From: Bacteroidota bacterium
Lineage (GTDB): Bacteria > Bacteroidota > Ignavibacteria > Palsa-1295
Length of the DNA stretch: 64,000 nucleotides
Assembly (NCBI GenBank): GCA_018266755.1
Contig: JAFDZW010000001.1
Coordinates: forward strand, 211,635-275,634
Direction: 5' to 3'
The position numbers were made by a program, and so were the translations under genes. Below are positions 27,662 to 35,463 of the stretch, in pieces. The notes under the pieces were generated by a model. That model had not been told where the DNA came from and did no database searches. It was given only the letters and a program-made list of their open reading frames with translations. The first letter of the stretch is position 1. Every line of letters starts with the position of its first letter.

Positions 27662-28774
27662 ATGAAAGCACTCTCTATTGCACTGGTACTCGCGCTTGTA
27701 GGCGGGTTCACGTTTACCGCGAATGCACAGAATGCAGCACCGTTTGCCGGCGGTGTGAAGCTCCAACAAGGTGGCGGAACGTCGCCTTCGTTCGGCTTGA
27801 CGTTTGCGGCGAAGCAAACCTACACCGGAAATATGCAGCTCAACTTCGTACAGCCCACGGGTAATGGTATCCTGAAGGTGTCGAACTGGGGTACAAACGC
27901 TGGTGATGTCAACGTCACGACACTGGATCTCGCCAGCCCGTCGGATGTCGGAACAAGCATCCTCAGCATCGCCAACGGCGGTACGGGTGCGAGCACGGCC
28001 AATGGCGCGCTCAATAATCTGTTGCCGACGCAGACGAGCAACGGCGGAAAGTTCTTGACGACCGATGGTACGAATGCATCGTGGTCCACTGCAGTGACCT
28101 CGGTCGGCCTTTCGTTGCCGTCGATCTTCACCGTCAGCAACTCGCCGGTGACCACAACAGGTACGTTGACGGCTACACTCGCCAACCAGGGCGGAAACAC
28201 GGTCTTCGCTGCTCCGGCGGATGGTTCGACGGGCGCACCGTCATTCCGCAACCTCGTTGCTTCGGACATCCCGAATCTGGATGCAGCCAAGATCACGACC
28301 GGTACGTTGCCGGTTAACCGTGGCGGTACGGGCGTAACGTCCCTCACACCGTATGGTGTACTGACAGCGAATGCTGCTGGTGACGGTATCGTATCGACCA
28401 CGCTTGATTCCGGCCAAATCATGATCGGTTCGCACGGCGGCGCGGCTGTTGCAGCGAAGCTCACCGCAGGCTCGGGGATCTCGATCACGAACGGAAACGG
28501 CTCGATCACGATCTCGCAGAACAACTCGAACTTCATCAATAAGAAGCGTATTGCCCTCAGTCAGACCTCGGTGAGCTATACCGGTCAGACCCCGCCGGCT
28601 GGCTTCACGTTGAACGCGAACTCCATTGTTACGATTACGGTCATGGAGACAGGCGGATACCCGATCACGGCAACCGTATCGAATATCGATACGGCGAACA
28701 ACACGTTCGACTTTGTGATCTCGGGTTATGTGAGCACCGCAACAAGCTTTGCTCTTGTTAGCTTCCAGAACTAA
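27662..28774 (+). CDS. Secreted beta-strand repeat protein of fibre-like cluster
   Basis: 370 residues. ATG 27662 begins a standard signal peptide (MKALSIALVLALVGGFTFTANAQ). An upstream in-frame start at 27593 would add 23 non-hydrophobic residues. The body contains NGGTGAST-type turns and one VTSVGLSLPSIFTVSNSPVT...SFRNLVASDIPNL module of the kind repeated many times in the next gene. The C-terminal end from about residue 275 (KKRIALSQTSVSYTGQTPPAGF) is again a likely beta-sandwich cap related in style to that of the protein encoded at 26809. Probably co-expressed with both neighbours. Adhesion or fibre formation is inference only. Confidence 0.65.
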   Translation: MKALSIALVLALVGGFTFTANAQNAAPFAGGVKLQQGGGTSPSFGLTFAAKQTYTGNMQLNFVQPTGNGILKVSNWGTNAGDVNVTTLDLASPSDVGTSILSIANGGTGASTANGALNNLLPTQTSNGGKFLTTDGTNASWSTAVTSVGLSLPSIFTVSNSPVTTTGTLTATLANQGGNTVFAAPADGSTGAPSFRNLVASDIPNLDAAKITTGTLPVNRGGTGVTSLTPYGVLTANAAGDGIVSTTLDSGQIMIGSHGGAAVAAKLTAGSGISITNGNGSITISQNNSNFINKKRIALSQTSVSYTGQTPPAGFTLNANSIVTITVMETGGYPITATVSNIDTANNTFDFVISGYVSTATSFALVSFQN

Positions 28775-28811
28775 GCAATCTGATAGTTATCGGTTGTATG
28801 GATTTACAGAT

Positions 28812-28855
28812 GGCGCCGGGCAGTAGCTCCTGCCTTGGGATCTTCACCCGGCGCC
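28812..28855 (+). terminator. Stem with inner hairpin between fibre-like genes
   Basis: The outer stem GGCGCCGGG (28812-28820) pairs perfectly with CCCGGCGCC (28847-28855). Inside, GGCAG and CTGCC can form a second hairpin. It lies 38 bases after one stop and 48 before the next start. It lacks a T run, so it may be an RNA processing or attenuation structure rather than a terminator. Confidence 0.45.
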
Positions 28856-28902
28856 TTCCGTACTGAACCGATCGAATCAACTACCATTCGGGAAAGAATA
28901 CG

Positions 28903-31900
28903 ATGCTGTCTATGCGGAGAGTAATGCGATATCTGTCGGTGCTGATGATTGCGCTCGGAGCAATCCCATCGCTCCGTGCACAGCAGTCGCTCTATCGCTT
29001 GCGCTTGCAAGACTCGCTGAGCCATGCGCTCACACTTGGCGGGCCGAGCACTGGGTTCTCGTCAAATTGGACACTGCGCTTTCCCGGAAGTGGGGCCAGC
29101 GCCGGATCGTTGCTCTACGCCTCCGATGGCGCCGGGCAGCTCTCATGGCTGACCCCCGGTTCGAACACACAGGTACTGACTCTCGTTGGCGGAGTGCCCA
29201 CCTGGGCCCCACCCGCCTCCAGCGGAACAGTCACCAGTGTCGGACTCTCGCTTCCAACGAACGAGTTTACCGTAACGAACTCGCCTGTGAGTTCTTCAGG
29301 GACGCTCACCGGTTCGTGGAAAACACAAGCTCAGAATCTCGTATTCGCTTCGCCGAATGCTTCGACGGGAGTGCCATCGTTCCGTGCCCTCGTAGCCGGT
29401 GACATTCCGTCACTCGCATACGTCACAAGTGTCGGTCTTTCTCTTCCGTCGTTATTCACAGTCAGCGGTTCCCCGGTGACCACGAGCGGTACGCTCAGCG
29501 CAACGCTTGCCACGCAGTCGGCTAACATGGTATTCGCCGGCCCGACGACCGGTGTTGCCGCGGCTCCGACCTTCCGGTCGTTGGTTGCATCGGATATTCC
29601 GTCACTTGCATATGTCACGAGCGTGGGATTGTCCATGCCGTCCGGCTTCACGGTATCGAACTCTCCGATTACATCGAACGGTACGCTTGCCGTCACGACA
29701 ACGCTCAACGGTCCGCTTCGCGGTAACGGTAGCGGGTTTACGACCGGCAATCTGAATCTTGCCTCGGAAGTCACGGGCACGCTTGGCGTAACCAATGGTG
29801 GAACGGGCACGAACACACAGTTCACGCAGGGCAGCGTGATCTTCGCCGGTGCGAGCGGCGTGTACTCGCAGAACAATGCAAGTTTCTTCTGGGACAATTC
29901 GAATAGCCGGCTTGGGATCGGAACGAGTAGCCCCGGGACATCACTCGATATCAACGGTGCATTGACCAACCGTGAGACGTCGCTCGCGGTCGCCTCGAAC
30001 GCCGCCACGATCCCATCGAACTCAAGTCAGATCCAATTGACAGGTGCTGCAACAGGGACTGTTGCCTTGACCGGACCGACGACGCCACCGACGGGTCAGC
30101 GGTTAGTCGTGTACAATAACACGACGGGCGGCAATGCAGCGACGCTTGCCGGATATACAATTCCGAACGGACAAGCGATCGAGTTCGTCTACACCAACGG
30201 CGCATGGAGATCGGTCACGGGTACGACCGCCCCAACCGGTGGAACTGTCACGAGTATCGGTCTGACGATGCCAACAGGGTTCAGCGTGGCAAATTCACCA
30301 ATTACGACAAACGGGACGCTTGCCGTCACTACGTCGCTCAACGGACCGCTGCGTGGAAATGGTACCGGATTTACCACAGGTAACACGAGCCTTACTTCGG
30401 AAGTATCTGGAATCCTGCCTGTCGCGAATGGCGGTACAGGGTTGAACACTTCTGCGACCGCAACTGGCAGCCTGCTCTATACATCGTCAGCAGGAACGTG
30501 GTCGACGCTTTCCCCCGGCGCCAACACCAACGTACTGACCTTGGTGGGTGGTGTACCGACCTGGCAGGCCCCTGCGACGAATGGAACGGTGACGAGCGTC
30601 GGACTTTCCATGCCATCGATCTTCTCAGTCTCTAATTCGCCGGTCACCACGAGCGGCACCTTGACGGCAACGCTTGCCACACAGTCTGCCAACATGGTAT
30701 TCGCCGGCCCGACGACCGGTGTTGCTGCGGCCCCGACCTTCCGGTCGTTGGTTGCATCGGATATCCCATCACTTGCATATGTCACGAGCGTGGGATTGTC
30801 CATGCCGTCCGGCTTCACGGTGACAAACTCTCCAATTACATCGAACGGTACGCTTGCCGTCACGACAACGCTCAACGGTCCGCTTCGCGGTAACGGCAGC
30901 GGGTTCACGACCGGCAATCTGAATCTTGCCTCGGAAGTTACGGGCACGCTTGGCGTAACCAACGGTGGGACGGGCACGAACACGCAGTTCACGCAGGGCA
31001 GTGTAATCTTTGCCGGTGCGAGCGGTGTGTACTCGCAGAACAATGCAAGTTTCTTCTGGGACAATTCGAATAGCCGACTCGGGATCGGAACGAGTAGCCC
31101 CGGGACATCACTCGATATCAACGGTGCTCTAACCAATCGTGAGACGTCGCTCGCGGTCGCTTCCAATGCTGCCACGATCGGTGCTAATATCGGTCAGGTG
31201 CGGTTGACAGGCACTGCTACTGGTGCAATTGCTTTGACAGGACCGACGCCGACGAATGCCGGTCAGTACTTGACAGTATATAATAATACCACAGGTGGTT
31301 TTGCTGCAACGCTCAATGGATATACCATCCCGAACGGTCAGGCGTTAGAGTTTATCTACTCAAATGGTGGTTGGCGTTCGCTGATCGGCGCTACTTCTCC
31401 GGGCGGAAGCGGTACTGTCACGAGCGTGGGTCTTTCTCTTCCGTCGTTATTCACAGTCAGCGGTTCTCCGGTGACCACGAGCGGTACGCTCAGTGCTACG
31501 CTTGCCACACAGTCTGCCAACATGGTATTCGCCGGCCCGACGACCGGTGTCGCCGCAGCCCCGACGTTCCGGTCGCTGGTTGCATCGGATATCCCGTCGC
31601 TCAACTATGTAACGAGTGTGGGATTGTCTCTTCCGTCGTTATTCACAGTCAGCGGTTCTCCGGTGACCACGAGCGGTACGCTCAGCGCAACGCTTGCCAC
31701 ACAGTCGGCAAACATGGTATTCGCCGGCCCGACGACCGGTGTCGCCGCGGCCCCGACCTTCCGGTCGTTGGTTGCATCGGATATTCCGTCACTTGCATAT
31801 GTCACGAGCGTGGGATTGTCCATGCCGTCCGGCTTCACGGTGACAAACTCTCCAATTACATCGAACGGTACGCTTGCCGTCACGACAACGCTCAACGGTC

Positions 31901-32943
31901 CGCTTCGCGGTAACGGCAGCGGGTTCACGACCGGCAATCTGAATCTTGCCTCGGAAGTCACGGGCACGCTTGGCGTAACCAATGGTGGAACGGGCACGAA
32001 CACACAGTTCACGCAGGGCAGTGTGATCTTTGCCGGTGCGAGCGGTGTGTACTCGCAGAACAATGCAAGTTTCTTCTGGGACAATTCGAATAGCCGACTC
32101 GGGATCGGAACGAGTAGCCCGAATACATCTGTCGATATCGTAAAAGATTTCGCTACGCGGGAATATAATTATTCCACAAGTATTTCGGGTTCGAATAATA
32201 ATGTTAACTTCGATGGTTCGGGCAATCTCTTCGGCATGGTGCGAATTGCATCTGCGTCGGCTGCATTTACGTTGACGAGTATTGCGGGGCCGCAAAACGG
32301 CAAGCGGATCACGATCTATAATGCGAGCAGTCAATCAATGACGTTGGCGAATCAGTCGTCAGCATCCGGGGCGACTGCCGCAAACAAGATTATCACGGGT
32401 ACTGGTGCAGATGTTACAATCCCTTCCGGAGGTACGGCAAATCTGTTGTATAGTGCTACCGATTCGCGGTGGGTCGTGATGTCGAGTTCGCTTGGTAATG
32501 TATCGTCGACAGGTACTTCCTTGCAAGTCACACCGTCGGATCCAACAGGTACAAGCAGTGGGACAGGGGTCATGATGGGCCTTGGTTCATCTGCGTCCTT
32601 TACGCCGACAAAGAGCGGTAAAGTGCTCATTATAATTTCCGCGTCGGAGAATAATAACGCTGGTGGTAACGGAGGCCAAATGCAGATACGATATGGAACC
32701 GGTTCCGCCCCGAGCAATGGTGCGGCACTGACCGGAACGACTGCTGGCAATCTGGCTCAAGGATCTCCTTCTGATCCCAGCGGTGCGAATAGTGCTCAGC
32801 ATCATGAGACGATTCCGATGACATGTAATGCCGTGGTAAGCATGACCGTCGGTACCACATACTGGATTGATGTGAGTGTGGCACAAATTGGCGGAGGTAC
32901 AGCAGAGATAGTTGGGGTTAGTATCTCGGCGATTGAGTTTTAA
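28903..32943 (+). CDS. Giant secreted beta-strand repeat protein (fibre/adhesin-like)
   Basis: 1346 residues, signal peptide at the N-terminus (...MRYLSVLMIALGAIPSLRAQ). The body is built from two module types. A short module of about 64 residues (VTSVGLSLPS...LVASDIPSLAY) occurs five times. A long module (VTSVGLSMPSGFTVTNSPIT...FFWDNSNSRLGIGTSSP) occurs three times plus one variant. The GIGTSSP-LDINGA motif is common in tail-fibre-like and Bacteroidota surface proteins. The last 130 residues differ and end in TYWIDVSVAQIGGGTAEIVG, a likely C1q/TNF-like beta-sandwich cap. Near-identical DNA repeats make length change by recombination likely. No T9SS tail recognised. Confidence 0.75.
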   Translation: MLSMRRVMRYLSVLMIALGAIPSLRAQQSLYRLRLQDSLSHALTLGGPSTGFSSNWTLRFPGSGASAGSLLYASDGAGQLSWLTPGSNTQVLTLVGGVPTWAPPASSGTVTSVGLSLPTNEFTVTNSPVSSSGTLTGSWKTQAQNLVFASPNASTGVPSFRALVAGDIPSLAYVTSVGLSLPSLFTVSGSPVTTSGTLSATLATQSANMVFAGPTTGVAAAPTFRSLVASDIPSLAYVTSVGLSMPSGFTVSNSPITSNGTLAVTTTLNGPLRGNGSGFTTGNLNLASEVTGTLGVTNGGTGTNTQFTQGSVIFAGASGVYSQNNASFFWDNSNSRLGIGTSSPGTSLDINGALTNRETSLAVASNAATIPSNSSQIQLTGAATGTVALTGPTTPPTGQRLVVYNNTTGGNAATLAGYTIPNGQAIEFVYTNGAWRSVTGTTAPTGGTVTSIGLTMPTGFSVANSPITTNGTLAVTTSLNGPLRGNGTGFTTGNTSLTSEVSGILPVANGGTGLNTSATATGSLLYTSSAGTWSTLSPGANTNVLTLVGGVPTWQAPATNGTVTSVGLSMPSIFSVSNSPVTTSGTLTATLATQSANMVFAGPTTGVAAAPTFRSLVASDIPSLAYVTSVGLSMPSGFTVTNSPITSNGTLAVTTTLNGPLRGNGSGFTTGNLNLASEVTGTLGVTNGGTGTNTQFTQGSVIFAGASGVYSQNNASFFWDNSNSRLGIGTSSPGTSLDINGALTNRETSLAVASNAATIGANIGQVRLTGTATGAIALTGPTPTNAGQYLTVYNNTTGGFAATLNGYTIPNGQALEFIYSNGGWRSLIGATSPGGSGTVTSVGLSLPSLFTVSGSPVTTSGTLSATLATQSANMVFAGPTTGVAAAPTFRSLVASDIPSLNYVTSVGLSLPSLFTVSGSPVTTSGTLSATLATQSANMVFAGPTTGVAAAPTFRSLVASDIPSLAYVTSVGLSMPSGFTVTNSPITSNGTLAVTTTLNGPLRGNGSGFTTGNLNLASEVTGTLGVTNGGTGTNTQFTQGSVIFAGASGVYSQNNASFFWDNSNSRLGIGTSSPNTSVDIVKDFATREYNYSTSISGSNNNVNFDGSGNLFGMVRIASASAAFTLTSIAGPQNGKRITIYNASSQSMTLANQSSASGATAANKIITGTGADVTIPSGGTANLLYSATDSRWVVMSSSLGNVSSTGTSLQVTPSDPTGTSSGTGVMMGLGSSASFTPTKSGKVLIIISASENNNAGGNGGQMQIRYGTGSAPSNGAALTGTTAGNLAQGSPSDPSGANSAQHHETIPMTCNAVVSMTVGTTYWIDVSVAQIGGGTAEIVGVSISAIEF
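29422..30012 (+). repeat. Long intragenic direct repeat, block 1
   Basis: 591-bp block encoding one short plus one long module. Nearly identical to 30589-31179 and, for its first 512 bases, to 31609-32120. Differences seen are scattered, mostly third-position changes. Confidence 0.8.
30589..31179 (+). repeat. Long intragenic direct repeat, block 2
   Basis: 591-bp copy of block 1. After it the sequences diverge (IGANIGQVRLTG against IPSNSSQIQLTG), although the following domain is homologous. Confidence 0.8.
31417..32120 (+). repeat. Tandem short module plus long direct repeat, block 3
   Basis: 31417-31608 and 31609-31800 are adjacent 192-bp copies of the short module. 31801-32120 is the long module shared with blocks 1 and 2, cut off at GGGATCGGAACGAGTAGCCC. 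Confidence 0.8.
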
Positions 32944-32981
32944 TGGTTTAGATAGTATAGCTGATATATTAGTTTTTCTCC

Positions 32982-33078
32982 CTGCTCACACGGGGTCCCG
33001 TCCCCGAAAACAACGGGATGTTGATAAGGCAAACTAATGGCTCCCCGCGTTCTCCGGAACGTGGGGAGTTATTTTTTT
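32982..33078 (+). ncRNA. Structured RNA element, copy 1, ending in intrinsic terminator
   Basis: 89 bases (32982-33070) repeated at 33408 with a single difference (A at 33008). CGGGG (32991-32995) pairs with CCCCG (33002-33006). The intervening loop TCCCGT pairs exactly with ACGGGA (33013-33018), so an H-type pseudoknot or two alternative hairpins are possible. Then a 25-base linker with GATAAGGCAAACTAATGG, then a 12-bp terminator stem (33041-33068) and TTATTTTTTT. It sits 38 bases after the giant fibre gene. The layout recalls the Chlorobi-1 RNA motif description (stem-loops then terminator), but I could not compare sequences. Confidence 0.7.
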
Positions 33079-33407
33079 GAATGGGGATATACGTAAAATC
33101 ATCGTTACATCCTACACACCAAGCTGAATATCACTGGAGAACGCGTGTATTTTATCTATATGGATTACTATACTTAAGGCAAATTTTGGTGAAGATTTTG
33201 CGCAATCATGACCGAAGAATTCATCGTCACCGCTGGCGGAAATTATCACGTCGAGTGAGCTTTTTCTAAAAATTCATCCCGAAATAATGCAACTGTGCTG
33301 CATAACATTGCGTTAATTTTTATGCCGAACACTACGGGAAATTCAAATGCTTCATTACGTACCCTGACCTGTTCGAGCACAACGATCGTATAGATTTCTC
33401 TTATTCA

Positions 33408-33502
33408 CTGCTCACACGGGGTCCCGTCCCCGAGAACAACGGGATGTTGATAAGGCAAACTAATGGCTCCCCGCGTTCTCCGGAACGTGGGGAGTTTTTT
33501 TT
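33408..33502 (+). ncRNA. Structured RNA element, copy 2, ending in intrinsic terminator
   Basis: 88 of 89 bases match copy 1, including all paired bases. The single change is G at 33434 in the presumed unpaired linker. The terminator stem spans 33467-33494 and is followed by eight T. It ends 24 bases before the lipoprotein start, so it is either an independent small RNA or the attenuator leader of that gene. The 329 bases between the copies (33079-33407) are AT-rich with no supported gene. Confidence 0.7.
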
Positions 33503-33526
33503 ATGCATCGGCGCTTAGTGTATGAT

Positions 33527-33907
33527 ATGCGGATCCGATACAAACTCAGCCTGGGCGTGTTATTACTATGCAGCGGGTGTTCGTCAACCGATATAACATC
33601 TGCCGATCAGATCGTCTTTCCGGCGACGAATGTCAGTTACAAAGCACACGTCGCGCCACTGCTTGCGATCGCGTGCAATGCGGCAGGATGCCATGATATG
33701 GCACGACCTGAAAATGCAAATGTGGATCTGACATCATGGATCTCGCTTCGCGGTTCGACGAATGTCGTCAATCAGCCTGGCGATACGAATTGCGGGTTGG
33801 TGAAGGTCGTCTATGCCCGCGTCGGGCATCCGGGACCGCTGCGAATCAATGACAATCATCGTCAAGGGATCAAACAATGGGTGATCGAAGGCGCACAAAA
33901 CAATTGA
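33527..33907 (+). CDS. Lipoprotein with CX4CH cytochrome c-like motif
   Basis: 126 residues. ATG 33527 gives MRIRYKLSLGVLLLCSGCSS with lipobox ending at Cys18, so it is probably an envelope lipoprotein. ATG 33503, directly after the T run of the RNA element, would add eight residues. The segment VAPLLAIACNAAGCHD (Cys50, Cys55, His56) is the variant CX4CH seen in many Bacteroidota proteins annotated as cytochrome c-like, and the ending IKQWVIEGAQNN matches that group. Heme attachment is not established for CX4CH here. The stop overlaps the GWxTD gene by 31 bases, so translational coupling is likely. Confidence 0.7.
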   Translation: MRIRYKLSLGVLLLCSGCSSTDITSADQIVFPATNVSYKAHVAPLLAIACNAAGCHDMARPENANVDLTSWISLRGSTNVVNQPGDTNCGLVKVVYARVGHPGPLRINDNHRQGIKQWVIEGAQNN

Positions 33908-35301
33908 CCGTTCTGCTGTTGCTCTGTTGCACTGTGACTGTGCATGCGCAGCGTTTTTCTGCCGACACGCGGTCGTATTTCGATTATGGTGACCAGAGCT
34001 ATGTCACGACGCTTCAATCGCCGGCGGCAGATACGCTCTACGTCCTCATCAACACCGCACATGCCCTGTTCTCATTTCTGAAGACCGACCACACCCTCTC
34101 TTCACGCGGATCCTATTTTGCCGTGCGCGATCTTTCGGTCGAAGTTCGTGACGCCGCGACTTCGAAAGTTGTCGTAACGCGATCGGTACGTGACACTATC
34201 TTCGCAAAAGAATTTTCCGAAACGACATCGAAGCAACGATGGGAATCGAAGGTTGTCGCGCTGCCGCTCTCGTCGATTACCACGCCTCTTGCGGTAGATG
34301 TTCGCACCGAAGTGCGCGATGGTTTCCTCTCGCGCTTAGCGGACCGTCCTGCAAGCCAATCACTGACACTGCGAGCATTCTCGGGTGTCCGTTCGTTGAC
34401 TGCCGCCGATACGAGCGATATCGGTATCGGCGACCCGATCGTCTTCGACGCTGCGGTCGCTGACTGCAACGAGTGTGCTCGAAACTATGGCAACACCACA
34501 GAATTCGGACGCGACCTGCGAGGAGTACTCCCGATCGCACTTGCATTGACGGATCATCTTGATAGTGTCGTATTCACATTGTATCAGGAATCCGATCAAC
34601 TCCAGACCCCGAAGTTCGAGCGGCACCTCGTTCGCCATCTTGCGGTCTTGCCCGAGTCCTTTATCATGCACCGTCGTGAGGAGGTGTTATCGACCGATAG
34701 TCTCATTCGGTATCGTTCGGTTGCAACGAGTGATACCGCAGTACAGCATGTGCTCGTGCCAATGAATATCGACGGACGCATGCTCGAGCCGGGAGATTAT
34801 TCTCTGGTGATAGAAATTTATCGCGGCTTCCAGACTCGACGTGTTAATCGTGCGATCCAGCTCGAGTGGCACGATATGCCGCTTTCGTTACAAAATGCGA
34901 AAGATGCGATTCCTCCGATGAGTTATATTCTGACTGACGAAGAGTATTCGGCGATGTCATCGGGTTCGAATGCCGAAGAACTACAGAAATTGTATGGGTA
35001 TTGGAAGACGCAAGATCCAACCCCGTCTACTGCGTATAATGAGAAGATGGCGGAATTCTATCGCCGTGCCGATTATGCATATTTCAATTTTGCCCGTAGC
35101 CCAAGACAGCTTGACGGCGCTATGACCGATCGCGGGAAAGTCTATATATTATATGGTCCCCCCACATCCATTCAACGCTCGTTCCTCGTCGGGGAACAAC
35201 CGACCGAAACCTGGACGTACTCGAATAATGTGAAGAAAGTATTTCGTTTCGTCGGTCAGGGAGGTGATTCGTTTAAGCTGATCGAGGTTAAGCCGTTATA
35301 A
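33877..35301 (+). CDS. GWxTD domain-containing protein
   Basis: 474 residues with a signal peptide (basic MGDRRRTKQ, hydrophobic LTVLLLLCCTVTV, then HAQ). The middle is a beta-rich region of two or more sandwich domains. The C-terminal 110 residues match the GWxTD domain, seen as YRRADYAYFNF and GAMTDRGKVYILYGPP with the ending TWTYSNNVKKVFRFVG, here with Ala-Met in place of Gly-Trp. The domain is found mostly in Bacteroidota/Chlorobiota and relatives, with unknown function. ATG 33877 lies inside the lipoprotein gene. TTG 33904 is an alternative start that would keep the signal peptide core. Confidence 0.78.
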   Translation: MGDRRRTKQLTVLLLLCCTVTVHAQRFSADTRSYFDYGDQSYVTTLQSPAADTLYVLINTAHALFSFLKTDHTLSSRGSYFAVRDLSVEVRDAATSKVVVTRSVRDTIFAKEFSETTSKQRWESKVVALPLSSITTPLAVDVRTEVRDGFLSRLADRPASQSLTLRAFSGVRSLTAADTSDIGIGDPIVFDAAVADCNECARNYGNTTEFGRDLRGVLPIALALTDHLDSVVFTLYQESDQLQTPKFERHLVRHLAVLPESFIMHRREEVLSTDSLIRYRSVATSDTAVQHVLVPMNIDGRMLEPGDYSLVIEIYRGFQTRRVNRAIQLEWHDMPLSLQNAKDAIPPMSYILTDEEYSAMSSGSNAEELQKLYGYWKTQDPTPSTAYNEKMAEFYRRADYAYFNFARSPRQLDGAMTDRGKVYILYGPPTSIQRSFLVGEQPTETWTYSNNVKKVFRFVGQGGDSFKLIEVKPL

Positions 35302-35463
35302 TATAGTCTGTTACCAAGTTTCTTTTTGCCGGACGTCCCCTTTTTCCTAAAGGGACTCAATATATTTTTCTCCCAGAGTGTCACACGACGCAACTACTGC
35401 GTGTCATAACACGCAAAGGGCGGATTTTTGCCCTGCTCATTCCACAAACAAAAGAACTCGGTC

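Noticed and set aside
29331-31175. Long open frames antisense to the giant repeat gene
   Set aside because: They mirror the repeat pattern of the sense gene with no start context or family match. They are by-products of codon bias.
26809-32943. Prophage tail-fibre region
   Set aside because: All three proteins have signal peptides, and no capsid, portal, terminase or integrase genes occur in the window.
33081-33269. 62-codon open frame between the two RNA elements
   Set aside because: Arg/His/Tyr-rich translation with no family resemblance or ribosome site, in an AT-rich gap. Not credible as a gene.
32982-33502. Twin elements as integron attC sites
   Set aside because: There is no integrase, no core-site consensus and no cassette gene between them. 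Both copies end in proper terminators.
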